The notes under the pieces were generated by a model. It was not told the DNA's origin and did not search any database. It saw nothing but the letters and a program-made list of their open reading frames with translations. A DNA stretch of 64,000 bases from Microbacterium fluvii. Its GTDB lineage: Bacteria; Actinomycetota; Actinomycetes; Actinomycetales; Microbacteriaceae. Positions within the stretch are counted from its first letter, which is position 1; each line of letters begins with the position of its first letter. Made by a program: the position numbers and the translations under genes. Of the stretch, positions 25,984 through 38,509 are shown in pieces. The stretch spans positions 620,001 to 684,000 of the forward strand of contig NZ_JAOPFX010000001.1 in assembly GCF_025515205.1 (NCBI RefSeq), written 5' to 3'.

Positions 25984-25993
25984 GGGACCAGCC

Positions 25994-26875
25994 ATGTCCG
26001 AATCCCCCCACTCTTCCGCGCCCCTCGGCGCGGCCCTCCGCGGCGCCGCCGACACTCTGGCGCGCGCCGGCGTCGGCGACCCGCTGGTCGACGCGGAGCT
26101 GCTGGTCGCGCACGTGCTCGGCACGAGTCGCGGCGACGTGCAGGCGGCGGCAATCCGCGGCGACGCGCTCGAGCCTGCGGCATCGGCCGCCCTCGACGAG
26201 CTGGTCGCGCGCCGCGCCGCGCGCGAGCCGCTGCAGCACCTCACCGGGCGCGCGCCGTTCCGCCATCTCGAGCTTCGGGTGGGGCCGGGCGTCTTCGTGC
26301 CCAGACCCGAGACCGAGATCGTCGCGCAGCTCGCGATCGACGCGCTGCGGGCCGCGGCATCCCCGTCTCCGATCGCCGTCGACCTCGGCGCCGGCAGCGG
26401 CGCGATCGCCCTCGCGATGGCGACCGAGGTGCCGCACGCCAGGGTGTTCGCCGCAGAGAACTCGGTCGACGCGTTCATCTGGACGAAGGAGAACTTCGCC
26501 GAGGTCGGCGCCGACAACGCGCAGCTCGCCTTCATCGACCTCGAGCACGCGTTCGCCGAGCTCGACGGCACCGTCTCGGTCGTCGCCTCCAACCCGCCGT
26601 ACGTGCCGGACGCCGCGATCCCGCGCGACCCCGAGGTGCGCTTCTTCGATCCTCCCGCCGCCCTCTACGGCGGCGACGACGGCCTCGACGTCGTGCGGGT
26701 GCTGAGCGGAGTGGGCCTCCGCCTCGCGCACCCCGGCGGTGTGATCGTCATCGAGCACGGCGAGTGGCAGGGTGCCGAGATCCGGCGGATCCTCACCGCC
26801 GACGGGTGGCGGGCGGCATCCACGCATCCCGATCTCACGATGCGCGACCGCGCCACGACGGCGCTGCATCCCTGA
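25994..26875 (+). CDS. prmC: Release-factor glutamine methyltransferase
   Basis: 293 residues. It methylates the Gln of the GGQ motif in release factors such as the PrfA encoded 2 kb upstream. A helical N-terminal domain ([19 protein letters not shown]) is followed by a Rossmann fold with [15 protein letters not shown] and the catalytic SNPPYVP motif that binds the glutamine amide. [10 protein letters not shown] is the usual PrmC entry motif. The start is set by the near-leaderless promoter and the normal N-terminus. Confidence 0.95.
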   Translation: MSESPHSSAPLGAALRGAADTLARAGVGDPLVDAELLVAHVLGTSRGDVQAAAIRGDALEPAASAALDELVARRAAREPLQHLTGRAPFRHLELRVGPGVFVPRPETEIVAQLAIDALRAAASPSPIAVDLGAGSGAIALAMATEVPHARVFAAENSVDAFIWTKENFAEVGADNAQLAFIDLEHAFAELDGTVSVVASNPPYVPDAAIPRDPEVRFFDPPAALYGGDDGLDVVRVLSGVGLRLAHPGGVIVIEHGEWQGAEIRRILTADGWRAASTHPDLTMRDRATTALHP

Positions 26876-26906
26876 CCTGCTCACAGGTCGGCGGCGCCCT
26901 GGCGCC

Positions 26907-26912
26907 TAGACT
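26907..26912 (+). promoter_or_regulatory. -10 box of the sua5-like gene
   Basis: TAGACT lies 9 nt before ATG 26922; a 2-3 nt leader is predicted, and no ribosome site is visible. Confidence 0.45.
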
Positions 26913-26921
26913 GGACCGGAT

Positions 26922-27611
26922 ATGTCCACGCTCTTCGACTGCCGTGACGAGTCGCAGCTGCTGCCGGGGCTTCGCCAGGCCCGCCAGGCGATCGGCCGCG
27001 GCGAACTCGTCGTGCTGCCCACCGACACCGTCTACGGCGTCGCCGCCGATGCCTTCAGCCCTCGGGCCGTGCAGCGCCTGCTCGACGCCAAGGGCCGTGG
27101 ACGCCAGTCGCCGCCTCCCGTGCTCGTGGCGGGGGAGGGGATGCTGCGCGCCCTCGTCGCCGAAGTGCCCGAGCCGGTCGAGCGTCTCGTCGCGGCGTTC
27201 TGGCCGGGGGGACTCACGATCGTGCTGCCCTCGCAGCCGTCGCTGAGCTGGGACCTGGGCGAGACCCACGGCACCGTCGCGGTGCGCATGCCCGACCACC
27301 GCCTCGTGCGCGAGCTCATCGAGGAGACAGGGCCGCTGGCCGTCTCGAGCGCCAACCTGACCGGCAAGGCGGCCGCGGTCGTCGCGATCGACGCGCAGGA
27401 CATGCTGGGCGACTCGGTGGCCGTCTATCTCGACGACGGGGCCTCCGACACCGGCATCGCCTCCACGATCGTCGACGCCACGGGCCTGACCGGCGGCGGC
27501 ACCGGCGTCGTGCGGGTGCTGCGGGAGGGCGCCGTCGACCGCGAGCGGCTCCGCGAGGTGCTCGGCGATGCGCTTGAGCCCGACCCGCAGCCGCCGGGTG
27601 AGGCGGCGTGA
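26922..27611 (+). CDS. L-threonylcarbamoyladenylate synthase (Sua5/YrdC family)
   Basis: 229 residues. It makes the threonylcarbamoyl-AMP used for t6A37 in ANN-reading tRNAs. The YrdC fold signature GELVVLPTDTVYGVAADAF, the KxR-like KGRGRQSPPPVLV nucleotide region, WPGGLTIVLP and PLAVSSANLTG are all present. There is no long C-terminal Sua5 domain, so it is the short TsaC-like type. Its TGA overlaps the GTG of the next gene (GTGA). Confidence 0.93.
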   Translation: MSTLFDCRDESQLLPGLRQARQAIGRGELVVLPTDTVYGVAADAFSPRAVQRLLDAKGRGRQSPPPVLVAGEGMLRALVAEVPEPVERLVAAFWPGGLTIVLPSQPSLSWDLGETHGTVAVRMPDHRLVRELIEETGPLAVSSANLTGKAAAVVAIDAQDMLGDSVAVYLDDGASDTGIASTIVDATGLTGGGTGVVRVLREGAVDRERLREVLGDALEPDPQPPGEAA

Positions 27612-28759
27612 GGAACCACCTCTTCATCGTCCTGCTCACCGCCACCGTGACGCTCGTGCTGGCGTGGGTCGTCTGGCGACTGAGCATGCGGTACAAGCTC
27701 TACCCCGGCATCCGCGAGCGCGACGTGCACAAGACGCCGACGCCGCGCCTCGGGGGCATCGCGATGTTCCTGGGCGTCGTGGCGGCCTTTCTCATCTCGT
27801 CGCAGATGGAGAACTTCCAGACGTTCTGGGTCGACCCGGCCACGCCCTGGTCGATCCTGCTGGCCACCCTGCTGATCGTGCTGGTCGGAGTCGCCGACGA
27901 CCTGTGGGACCTCGACTGGACGATCAAGCTCGCCGCCCAGTTCCTCGCCGCGTGGATCGTCGCCTGGTACGGCGGGCTGCAGATCTACTCGCTGCCGATC
28001 GGCGGCATCGCGGTGGGCTCGAGCACCGTGAGCATCGTGCTCACGGTCTTCGCGATCGTCATCGTGATGAACGCCGTCAACTTCATCGACGGCCTCGATG
28101 GCCTCGTCGCGGGGGTCAGTCTGATCGCCAACGGCGTGTTCTTCGTCTACTCCTACCTGCTGCTGCGCGAGTTCACCACGAGCAACTTCTCGCTGGCCAC
28201 CTTCCTGGCCGCGGCGCTCATCGGCGCGTGCGCGGGGTTCCTGCCGCTGAACTGGAAGCCCGCGAAGCTGTTCATGGGCGACGCCGGCGCGCTCATGCTG
28301 GGCCTGCTGATGGCCTGCTCGGCGATCGCCATCACCGGCCAGATCCCGCCGTCGGTGCTCGGCTCCGACGAGTTCGGCCGCTCCCAGCTGCTGGGTGCCT
28401 TCATCCCGATCCTGCTGCCGGTGGTCGTGGTGCTGCTGCCCCTACTCGACTTCGGCATGGCGGTGCTGCGCCGCATGCGCGCCGGCAAGTCGCCCTTCTC
28501 GCCCGACCGCAAGCACCTGCATCATCGGATGCTCGACATGGGCCACTCCGACCGCGACGCCGTGCTGATCTTCTATGCCTGGACGGCCGTCGTGAGCCTG
28601 TCGTTCCTGCTGATGTTCATCGGCACGACCGCCGACTGGCCGGGGGAGTACCTGCTGGGACTTCTGTTCGGCATCGTCGGGGCGATCGCCTGCCTGACCG
28701 TGACCTTCCTGCCGTCGCGAAAGACCGCGCCGGCCCGCACCCCGGAGCCCGTGAGATGA
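27608..28759 (+). CDS. wecA: Undecaprenyl-phosphate GlcNAc-1-phosphate transferase-like
   Basis: 383 residues, polytopic (about 11 helices), MraY/WecA/TagO family. It would transfer a sugar-1-phosphate to a polyprenyl carrier to begin a cell-wall glycopolymer. The diagnostic loops are present: DDLWDLDWTIKLAAQ, NFIDGLDGLVAG, FMGDAGALMLG and the WecA-type His loop DRKHLHHRMLDMGHS, which favours WecA/TagO over MraY. GTG 27608 overlaps the preceding stop by 4 nt, and its own stop overlaps the next ATG (ATGA). Confidence 0.9.
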   Translation: MRNHLFIVLLTATVTLVLAWVVWRLSMRYKLYPGIRERDVHKTPTPRLGGIAMFLGVVAAFLISSQMENFQTFWVDPATPWSILLATLLIVLVGVADDLWDLDWTIKLAAQFLAAWIVAWYGGLQIYSLPIGGIAVGSSTVSIVLTVFAIVIVMNAVNFIDGLDGLVAGVSLIANGVFFVYSYLLLREFTTSNFSLATFLAAALIGACAGFLPLNWKPAKLFMGDAGALMLGLLMACSAIAITGQIPPSVLGSDEFGRSQLLGAFIPILLPVVVVLLPLLDFGMAVLRRMRAGKSPFSPDRKHLHHRMLDMGHSDRDAVLIFYAWTAVVSLSFLLMFIGTTADWPGEYLLGLLFGIVGAIACLTVTFLPSRKTAPARTPEPVR

Positions 28760-29256
28760 CATCGAACCCCGTCACCAGCACCCCGATCCTGCGCACGACC
28801 CTCGCCTGGTCCGGCATCGTCACGGCGGTGCTCGCCGTGCTGGCAGGGGTCGTCGGCTACCTCGCCGGCGGTACGAATGGCCTCTGGAGCGGACTGGTGG
28901 GGGTGCTCGTGGCCGCCGTCTTCCTCGCGATCACGGGCATCAGCATCCTGATCGCCAACCGCTGGTACGGCGACGACCTCTACGTCCCGATCTTCTTCGG
29001 CGTCGTGCTCGGCGGGTGGCTGCTGAAGTTCGTCGTGTTCATCGTGGCCCTGCTGCTGCTGAGGGGGCAGCCGTGGATCGACACGACGGTGTTCTTCCTC
29101 GCCGTGGTCGTCAGCGTGCTCGCCTCGCTCGCGGTCGACGTCGTCGTGCTGCTGAAGATGCGCGTGCCGCAGATCGACGTCGAACTGCCCTCCGCAGACC
29201 CCGACGACGACGGCGGTATCACACCCAGCGGGGACTCAGGCACGCCGCGAGTTTGA
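28756..29256 (+). CDS. AtpI-like small membrane protein
   Basis: 166 residues with four predicted membrane helices (WSGIVTAVLAVLAGVVGYLAG; GLVGVLVAAVFLAITGISILIA; LYVPIFFGVVLGGWLLKFVVF; TVFFLAVVVSVLASLAVDVVV) and an acidic tail (SADPDDDGG). Its place immediately before atpB is that of AtpI/UncI, a c-ring assembly helper; sequence similarity is low, so this is mostly a positional call. ATG 28756 overlaps the upstream stop by 4 nt. Confidence 0.7.
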   Translation: MTSNPVTSTPILRTTLAWSGIVTAVLAVLAGVVGYLAGGTNGLWSGLVGVLVAAVFLAITGISILIANRWYGDDLYVPIFFGVVLGGWLLKFVVFIVALLLLRGQPWIDTTVFFLAVVVSVLASLAVDVVVLLKMRVPQIDVELPSADPDDDGGITPSGDSGTPRV

Positions 29257-29262
29257 TAGGGT
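29257..29262 (+). promoter_or_regulatory. Candidate atp operon -10 box
   Basis: TAGGGT starts directly after the AtpI-like stop codon and would give a leader of about 95 nt before atpB. No good -35 is seen; readthrough from the upstream genes is also possible. Confidence 0.35.
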
Positions 29263-29362
29263 TGTCTCGCGCCCGCGCCTCTCGTCCAGAGCGATCGCGC
29301 GGTGTCGCCCACCGACCATCGTCGCCCCGGATTCATCCGGTGCCCCGAAGCTGGAGCCAGCG

Positions 29363-30450
<1,088 letters not shown>

Positions 30451-30478
30451 TCACCGCCCGAACTGTTAAGGAGACAGG

Positions 30479-31033
30479 ATGCTGAACGCTCTTGTCACGT
30501 TCGCAGCGGAGGAGGCGGAGACTCCGAATCCGCTCATCCCCGCGTGGTACGACATCATCTGGTCGGCCGTGTGCTTCGTCATCATCCTCTTCGTGTTCTG
30601 GAAGGTCGCCCTTCCCCGCTTCACGAAGATGCTCGACGAGCGCGCCGCGGCGATCGAAGGCAACATCGCCAAGGCCGACGAGGCCCAGCGCAAGGCCGAG
30701 GCCGCTCTCGAGGAGTACACGGCACAGTTGGCCGACGCCCGCAAGGAGGCCGGTGTCATCCGTGACGCGGCCCGCGAAGACGGCAAGAAGATCGTCGCAG
30801 AGGCCAAGGATGCCGCCACCGCCGAGGCGGATCGGGTCACCGCATCCGCCCGCGCGCAGATCGACGCCGAGCGTCAGGCGGCCCTCGTGTCGCTGCGCGG
30901 CGAGGTCGGGACGCTCGCGCTGGATCTGGCCGGCGGCGTGATCGGGGAGACCCTGTCGGACGACAAGAAGGCCCAGGCCGTCGTCGACCGGTTCCTCGCC
31001 GAGATCGAAGCGTCAGAGACGGCGGCCAAGTAA
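30479..31033 (+). CDS. atpF: ATP synthase subunit b
   Basis: 184 residues. One N-terminal membrane helix (IIWSAVCFVIILFVFWKVALP) is followed by a long charged helix (AAIEGNIAKADEAQRKAEAALEEY onward), the peripheral stalk. It is not fused to delta, unlike in mycobacteria. AAGGAG precedes ATG 30479. Its TAA overlaps the atpH ATG. Confidence 0.96.
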   Translation: MLNALVTFAAEEAETPNPLIPAWYDIIWSAVCFVIILFVFWKVALPRFTKMLDERAAAIEGNIAKADEAQRKAEAALEEYTAQLADARKEAGVIRDAAREDGKKIVAEAKDAATAEADRVTASARAQIDAERQAALVSLRGEVGTLALDLAGGVIGETLSDDKKAQAVVDRFLAEIEASETAAK

Positions 31034-31821
31034 TGGGCAGCGCGACCACTCAGGCACTCGCGGCTGCGGGCGACGCCCTTCGGGCGACCGCCGGAGTCGA
31101 CCTCGACGTCGCCGGCGAGCTGTTCGTCGCCTCGCGCGCCCTGGGCGACTCGTCGCAGCTGAGCGGCGCGCTGGCAGACCCTGCAGCCTCCGTCGAGCTG
31201 CGGGCGAAGGTCGTCGCCGAGGTGTTCGGCGCAGCGAGCGCCACGACGCGCTCGCTGCTGACGATGCTCGTGGGCCAGCGCTGGTCGCGGGCGGCGGACC
31301 TCGTCGAGGCCACCGAGGAGCTCGCGATCCGCTCTGCGGCCATCGCGGCCCCCGACGCCGACGTCGAAGGGGAGCTGTTCCGCTTCTCGCGCACGGTGGC
31401 GGCCAACCCCGATCTCGAGCTGGCGCTCGGCAGTCGGCTCGGCGACGCGGCGGCCAAGGGCGACCTCGTTCGGACGCTCCTGTCGGGCCGTGCCAGCGAA
31501 GCGACCACGCTCATCGCGTCGGCGCTCGTGCAGCAGCCCCGCGAGCGCCGCGTGCGGCGACTGCTGACCTGGGCGACGACCCTGGTCGCAGACCAGCGTG
31601 GGCGCAAGGTGGCCACGGTCACCACGGCCACCCCTCTGAGCGACGCGCAGATCGACCGACTGGTCGCCTCGCTCTCTCAGCGCTACGAGACCCCGGTCGC
31701 GGTGAACACCGTCGTCGACCCGGGTGTGATCGGCGGCGTGCGGGTGCAGATCGCTGACGACGTGATCGACGCCAGCGTCGCGTCGCGTCTGGCCGACCTG
31801 CGTCAGCGCCTCGCCGGCTGA
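31033..31821 (+). CDS. atpH: ATP synthase subunit delta
   Basis: 262 residues, longer than the 177 of E. coli but normal for actinobacteria, which carry an insert after the N-terminal helical bundle. The C-terminal signature is VAVNTVVDPGVIGGVRVQIADDVIDASV. It links the top of F1 to subunit b. ATG 31033 shares its A with the atpF TAA stop. Confidence 0.95.
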   Translation: MGSATTQALAAAGDALRATAGVDLDVAGELFVASRALGDSSQLSGALADPAASVELRAKVVAEVFGAASATTRSLLTMLVGQRWSRAADLVEATEELAIRSAAIAAPDADVEGELFRFSRTVAANPDLELALGSRLGDAAAKGDLVRTLLSGRASEATTLIASALVQQPRERRVRRLLTWATTLVADQRGRKVATVTTATPLSDAQIDRLVASLSQRYETPVAVNTVVDPGVIGGVRVQIADDVIDASVASRLADLRQRLAG

Positions 31822-31895
31822 AGACGTCCCGCCGCACGGCGGAGTGATTTCGGGGCCGCAGGCCCCACAGATACGCACCTACCAAAGGGAAGACA

Positions 31896-33533
31896 ATGGC
31901 AGAACTCTCCATCAGCCCCGACGTCATTCGTGACGCGCTGAAAGACTTCGTCGCCGCCTACGAGCCCACCGGCGCCGCCGCGACCGAGATCGGCACCGTC
32001 ATCGACGCCGCCGACGGCATCGCGCACGTCGAGGGCCTGCCGGGCGTCATGGCGAACGAACTGGTCGTCTTCGCAGACGGCACGCAGGGCCTGGCCCTGA
32101 ACCTCGACGAGCACGAGATCGGTGTCGTCGTGCTCGGCGAGTTCGCCGGCATCGAGGCCGGTCAGCAGGTCACCCGCACCGGCGAGGTGCTGTCGGTGCC
32201 CGTCGGCGACGGCTACCTCGGTCGCGTCGTCGACCCGCTCGGCACCGCGATCGACGGTCTCGGCGAGATCGCCACGGTCGGCCGCCGCGCCCTCGAGCTG
32301 CAGGCGCCCGGCGTCATGCAGCGCAAGAGCGTGCACGAGCCGATGCAGACCGGCATCAAGGCGATCGACGCGATGATCCCGATCGGCCGCGGTCAGCGCC
32401 AGCTCATCATCGGCGACCGCCAGACCGGCAAGACCGCCATCGCGATCGACACGATCATCAACCAGAAGGCCAACTGGGAGTCGGGCGACCCGACCAAGCA
32501 GGTGCGCTGCATCTATGTCGCGATCGGCCAGAAGGGCTCGACCATCGCCTCGGTCCGAGGCGCGCTCGAAGACGCCGGCGCCATGGAGTACACGACGATC
32601 GTCGCGGCCCCCGCATCCGACCCTGCGGGCTTCAAGTACCTCGCCCCCTACACCGGCTCGGCCATCGGCCAGCACTGGATGTACGAGGGCAAGCACGTCC
32701 TGATCATCTTCGACGACCTGTCGAAGCAGGCCGAGGCCTACCGCGCCGTGTCGCTGCTGCTGCGTCGCCCGCCGGGCCGCGAGGCCTACCCCGGCGACGT
32801 CTTCTACCTGCACTCGCGTCTGCTCGAGCGCTGCGCGAAGCTGAGCGACGAGCTGGGCGCGGGTTCGATGACGGGTCTTCCCATCATCGAGACCAAGGCC
32901 AACGATGTGTCGGCTTACATCCCGACCAACGTGATCTCGATCACCGACGGCCAGATCTTCCTGCAGTCCGACCTGTTCAACGCCAACCAGCGCCCCGCGG
33001 TCGACGTGGGCATCTCGGTCTCGCGCGTCGGCGGCGACGCCCAGGTCAAGTCGATCAAGAAGGTCTCCGGCACGCTCAAGCTCGAGCTGGCGCAGTACCG
33101 CTCGCTCGAGGCGTTCGCGATGTTCGCCTCCGACCTCGACGCCGCCTCGCGCCGTCAGCTCGACCGCGGTGCGCGCCTGACCGAGCTGCTCAAGCAGCCG
33201 CAGTACTCGCCGTACCCCGTCGAGGAGCAGGTCGTCTCGATCTGGGCCGGCACCAACGGCAAGCTCGACACGATCGAGGTCGAGGACGTGCTGCCGTTCG
33301 AGCGCGAGCTGCTGGACTACCTGCGCCGCAACACGAAGATCCTCGACACGCTCCGCGACACGAACGTGCTGGACGACGACACGCTGGCAGAGCTCGAGAA
33401 GGTCACCGACACCTTCATCCTCGAGTTCCAGTCGGGCAAGGGCCAGGCCATCGCCAAGCCCGGGCACGAGGAGGTCGCCGCGGCCGACGAGGCCGACGTC
33501 AACCAGGCGCAGATCGTCAAGGGCCGTCGCTGA
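31896..33533 (+). CDS. atpA: ATP synthase subunit alpha
   Basis: 545 residues, F1 non-catalytic nucleotide-binding subunit. P-loop [15 protein letters not shown], the [22 protein letters not shown] Walker B region and the [19 protein letters not shown]-terminal block are present. The C-terminal 30 residues ([18 protein letters not shown]) extend past the E. coli end, as is common in actinobacteria. AAAGGGAAG precedes the ATG. The 74-nt gap after atpH is the longest within the F1 part of the operon. Confidence 0.98.
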   Translation: MAELSISPDVIRDALKDFVAAYEPTGAAATEIGTVIDAADGIAHVEGLPGVMANELVVFADGTQGLALNLDEHEIGVVVLGEFAGIEAGQQVTRTGEVLSVPVGDGYLGRVVDPLGTAIDGLGEIATVGRRALELQAPGVMQRKSVHEPMQTGIKAIDAMIPIGRGQRQLIIGDRQTGKTAIAIDTIINQKANWESGDPTKQVRCIYVAIGQKGSTIASVRGALEDAGAMEYTTIVAAPASDPAGFKYLAPYTGSAIGQHWMYEGKHVLIIFDDLSKQAEAYRAVSLLLRRPPGREAYPGDVFYLHSRLLERCAKLSDELGAGSMTGLPIIETKANDVSAYIPTNVISITDGQIFLQSDLFNANQRPAVDVGISVSRVGGDAQVKSIKKVSGTLKLELAQYRSLEAFAMFASDLDAASRRQLDRGARLTELLKQPQYSPYPVEEQVVSIWAGTNGKLDTIEVEDVLPFERELLDYLRRNTKILDTLRDTNVLDDDTLAELEKVTDTFILEFQSGKGQAIAKPGHEEVAAADEADVNQAQIVKGRR

Positions 33534-33554
33534 CCTCGAGCCGAGACAAGGACC

Positions 33555-35931
<2,377 letters not shown>

Positions 35932-35932
35932 G

Positions 35933-36193
35933 ATGGCTCTGAACGTCAGTCTCGTCTCGGCCGAGGAGGAAGTCTGGGCGGGTGAAGCCTCGCTCGTGGT
36001 CGCCAAGACCATCCTCGGCGAGATCGGCTTCATGCCTGGGCACGAGCCGGTGCTGGCGATCCTGGCCGAAGGTCAGGTGCGCATCACGCAGCCCGACGGC
36101 ACGAAGGTGGTCGCCGACGCCCAGGACGGGTTCCTCTCGTTCGAAGCCGACGTGGTGACGATCGTGGCCGGCAACGCCGCGCTGGTCGCCTGA
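35933..36193 (+). CDS. atpC: ATP synthase subunit epsilon, N-terminal domain only
   Basis: 86 residues, against about 120-140 in most bacteria. The beta-sandwich domain is complete (LVSAEEEVWAGEASLVVAKT; GEIGFMPGHEPVLAIL; DGFLSFEADVVTIVAGNAAL) and the reading frame stops immediately after it, so the C-terminal two-helix domain that inhibits ATP hydrolysis is missing. A good terminator follows at once, so this does not look like a broken gene. Confidence 0.95.
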   Translation: MALNVSLVSAEEEVWAGEASLVVAKTILGEIGFMPGHEPVLAILAEGQVRITQPDGTKVVADAQDGFLSFEADVVTIVAGNAALVA

Positions 36194-36209
36194 CGCTCTC
36201 ACAACCCTC

Positions 36210-36247
36210 GAGAAACCACATCCGGCAGACGCCGGGTGTGGTTTCTC
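36210..36247 (+). terminator. Terminator of the atp operon
   Basis: GAGAAACCACA (36210-36220) pairs perfectly with TGTGGTTTCTC (36237-36247), enclosing an inner CCGGC/GCCGG stem. It lies 17 nt after the atpC stop. The arm matches the motif found twice in the hairpin at 1770-1825. Confidence 0.85.
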
Positions 36248-36260
36248 GCTTCTGCGGAAC

Positions 36261-37010
36261 ATGTTGATCCTCCTTCCCCCCTCAGAGACCAAGCGCGCCG
36301 GCGGGGCCGGGGCGCGCCTCGACCCCGCGGGGCTCGCCCTGCCCGAGCTCGCGCCGCAGCGCACCGCCGTGGTCTCCGCCCTCGTCGCGCTGTCGGCCGA
36401 TGCCGATGAGGCGGCGCGCGTGCTCAAGCTCGGCGCCACGCAGCGCGGCGAGGTGGCCGTGAACGCGGCGCTGCCTGCGGCGCCGACGATGCCCGCGGTC
36501 GATCGCTACACCGGCGTGCTGTTCGACGCGCTCGATGCCGCCACGCTCGACTCCGCGGCGCGCCGCTGGCTCGGCGCGCACGTGCTGATCCACTCGGCGC
36601 CGTTCGGGCCGGTCTCGGCGCTCGATGCGATCCCGTCGTACCGGCTCGGTGCGGCCGTGCGGCTGCCCGGGCTGCCGGCGCTGAAGAAGCTGTGGGCGGA
36701 TGCGGTGACCTCCGCATTCGCGAGTGCTGCGCCGTGGTTCGTGCTCGATCTGCGCAGCGAGGCCTACGTCGCGCTCGGGCCGGTGCCGGCGACGCTGCCG
36801 TCCGCCTATGTGCGGGTGGTGACGGAGGGTGCCGACGGTGCCGTGCGTGCGCTCAACCACTTCAACAAGCATGCCAAGGGCGAGCTCGTGCGCCGGCTGG
36901 CGCAGGATCGGCCGCGCGTCTCGAGTCGCGCCGGACTGCTGCGCTGGGCGGATGCCGCCGGGGTGCGCCTGCGCGACGGTGCGGCGGGGGAGCTCGAACT
37001 CGTCGTCTGA
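36261..37010 (+). CDS. yaaA: YaaA/UPF0246 family peroxide-stress protein
   Basis: 249 residues beginning MLILLPPSETKRAGG, the family signature (LxPSETK). YRLGAAVRLPGLPALKKLW and the C-terminal HFNKHAKGELVRRL also match. In E. coli YaaA limits iron-driven damage under peroxide stress; other members bind nucleic acid. It begins 13 nt after the atp terminator and is convergent with the DUF4282 gene. Confidence 0.88.
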   Translation: MLILLPPSETKRAGGAGARLDPAGLALPELAPQRTAVVSALVALSADADEAARVLKLGATQRGEVAVNAALPAAPTMPAVDRYTGVLFDALDAATLDSAARRWLGAHVLIHSAPFGPVSALDAIPSYRLGAAVRLPGLPALKKLWADAVTSAFASAAPWFVLDLRSEAYVALGPVPATLPSAYVRVVTEGADGAVRALNHFNKHAKGELVRRLAQDRPRVSSRAGLLRWADAAGVRLRDGAAGELELVV

Positions 37011-37053
37011 GTGCCGCGACTGCGGCGCGCTCACCTCGATGGGGACTGTCGGG

Positions 37054-37524
37054 TCAGTCGCGGGTGTTGTCGGCGGTGCGCTGGGTGTTCTCGGCGATGG
37101 CGATGAGGGCCACGACGGCCTCGATCACGAACCGCAGCACGATGATCGCGAGGAACGTGATCAGCGGCACCAGGATCACCGTCGACACGATCAGCGAGAT
37201 GCCGCCGCCGACGTTGTACCAGAGCAGCCCGATCGCGTTGACGATGCCGGTGACGAAGTAGACGATGAAGCCGATCGCGATGACGGCGAGCCCGACGATG
37301 TAGAAGACGCTGGCCAGGCGACGCGTGATGAACGTGCGGAACGACACGTCGAAGAGTGCGGCGAAGAAACCTCGCCCCACCTCGAGCGCATCGTCGGCGA
37401 GAGCGGCGGGAACACCCGTGTCGTCGATGTCGGCGGTCGGGGCGGTGGGGGCCTGGGCGGCGCGCGCTGCCTCCTCGGCCGAGCGCGGTGGCAGCGGCGG
37501 GGGAGTCGGGGTGGTGTCGCTCAT
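37054..37524 (-). CDS. DUF4282 membrane protein
   Basis: 156 residues. A Pro/Ala-rich N-terminus (TTPTPPPLPPRSAEEAARAAQ) precedes GFFAALFDVSFRTFITRRL, the DUF4282 opening, and two membrane helices (VFYIVGLAVIAIGFIVYFVTG; SLIVSTVILVPLITFLAIIVLRFVIEAVV) ending in ALIAIAENTQR. Function unknown; membrane location certain. Confidence 0.8.
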   Translation of the reverse strand: MSDTTPTPPPLPPRSAEEAARAAQAPTAPTADIDDTGVPAALADDALEVGRGFFAALFDVSFRTFITRRLASVFYIVGLAVIAIGFIVYFVTGIVNAIGLLWYNVGGGISLIVSTVILVPLITFLAIIVLRFVIEAVVALIAIAENTQRTADNTRD

Positions 37525-37654
37525 CGGGGTCCTTTCGGGTCGGGTCTCAGGCTATCCACCGCACCGTGCCGAGGCGAGAGGCTGGTGAGCGGGCCGCGTG
37601 GATGGCTAGCATGGCGCCAATGCGGCCGTGCGCCGCTCGACCCGGGAGGTTCGG

Positions 37655-38488
37655 ATGCAGTACGACGACTATTCGTCGGGCGCCGCGCTGGCGTTCTTCG
37701 CGTTCTTCACCGTGTTCGGCATCATCGTGGCGATCGCCGTCTATGTCGTGACGGCCTGGTTCCTCATGAAGGTGTTCGACAAGGCCGGTGTGCAGGGGAG
37801 GTGGCGCGCGTGGGTCCCCGTGTACAACTACATGGTCTTCTCCAAGCTCGGCGACCTGAGCCCCTGGCTGATCCTCATCGCGTGGGGCGTGGCGATCGTG
37901 TTCTCGTGGGTGCCGGGGCTCAATGCGCTGCTGTTCCTGCTCGTGCAGGTCGTGTCGCTCCTGGCAGCCTGGCGCGTGGGGCTGAAGCTGCAGAAGGAGG
38001 CCGTCTGGCTGATCCTCTACTTCTTCCTGCCGTTCGTGTGGCTCGGCATCCTCGCGTTCGACCGCTCGCGGTGGAACACGTCGGTCCCGGCCGCGCCGTG
38101 GGCGGGCAACTCGTTCCTCTCCGATTCGACGGTGTGGGAGGGCGTGCCGAGCCAGGTGCCGGCGGGTGGTTTTCCGCCGAACCCCGTCACGAACCCCGGC
38201 GCCTATCCGCCGCCGGCCGGCTACCAGCCGCCCCCTCCCGGATACCAGCCTCCGCCCGCACCCGGCGCCGCGCAGCCCCCTGCCGCTCCGCCCTCGGCTC
38301 CGCCCGCCGCAGAGCCCCCGGCTCCGCCCGCCGCGACGCAGCCGACGGTTCCGCCGACCGAGCCTCCTGCCCCGCCGACGGCGCCGCCGACCGAGCCTCC
38401 TGCCCCGCCCGCGGCACCTCCGGCTCCGCCGACCGAGCCGCCCGCCGCGAGCCCGCCGACCGAGGAGCCGCCTGCCCCCAAGGTCTGA
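37655..38488 (+). CDS. DUF5684 membrane protein with Pro-rich tail
   Basis: 277 residues. Three to four helices in the first 140 residues contain the DUF5684 motif KAGVQGRWRAWVPVYNYMVFSKLGD. The remaining 130 residues are almost entirely Pro/Ala/Glu/Thr repeats (PPTEPPAPPTAPPTEPPAPP), probably disordered and cytoplasmic or wall-spanning. ATG 37655 follows GGGAGG by 6 nt. A TAGCAT box at 37607-37612 could be its -10. Confidence 0.8.
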   Translation: MQYDDYSSGAALAFFAFFTVFGIIVAIAVYVVTAWFLMKVFDKAGVQGRWRAWVPVYNYMVFSKLGDLSPWLILIAWGVAIVFSWVPGLNALLFLLVQVVSLLAAWRVGLKLQKEAVWLILYFFLPFVWLGILAFDRSRWNTSVPAAPWAGNSFLSDSTVWEGVPSQVPAGGFPPNPVTNPGAYPPPAGYQPPPPGYQPPPAPGAAQPPAAPPSAPPAAEPPAPPAATQPTVPPTEPPAPPTAPPTEPPAPPAAPPAPPTEPPAASPPTEEPPAPKV

Positions 38489-38497
38489 GGGCGCCGG

Positions 38498-38503
38498 TAG
38501 CGT
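38498..38503 (+). promoter_or_regulatory. -10 box of leaderless aldo/keto reductase gene
   Basis: TAGCGT is followed by exactly 6 nt and then ATG 38510. Confidence 0.45.
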
Positions 38504-38509
38504 GGGGGG

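Noticed and set aside
29302-29304. GTG as the atpB start
   Set aside because: It is not in the atpB reading frame.
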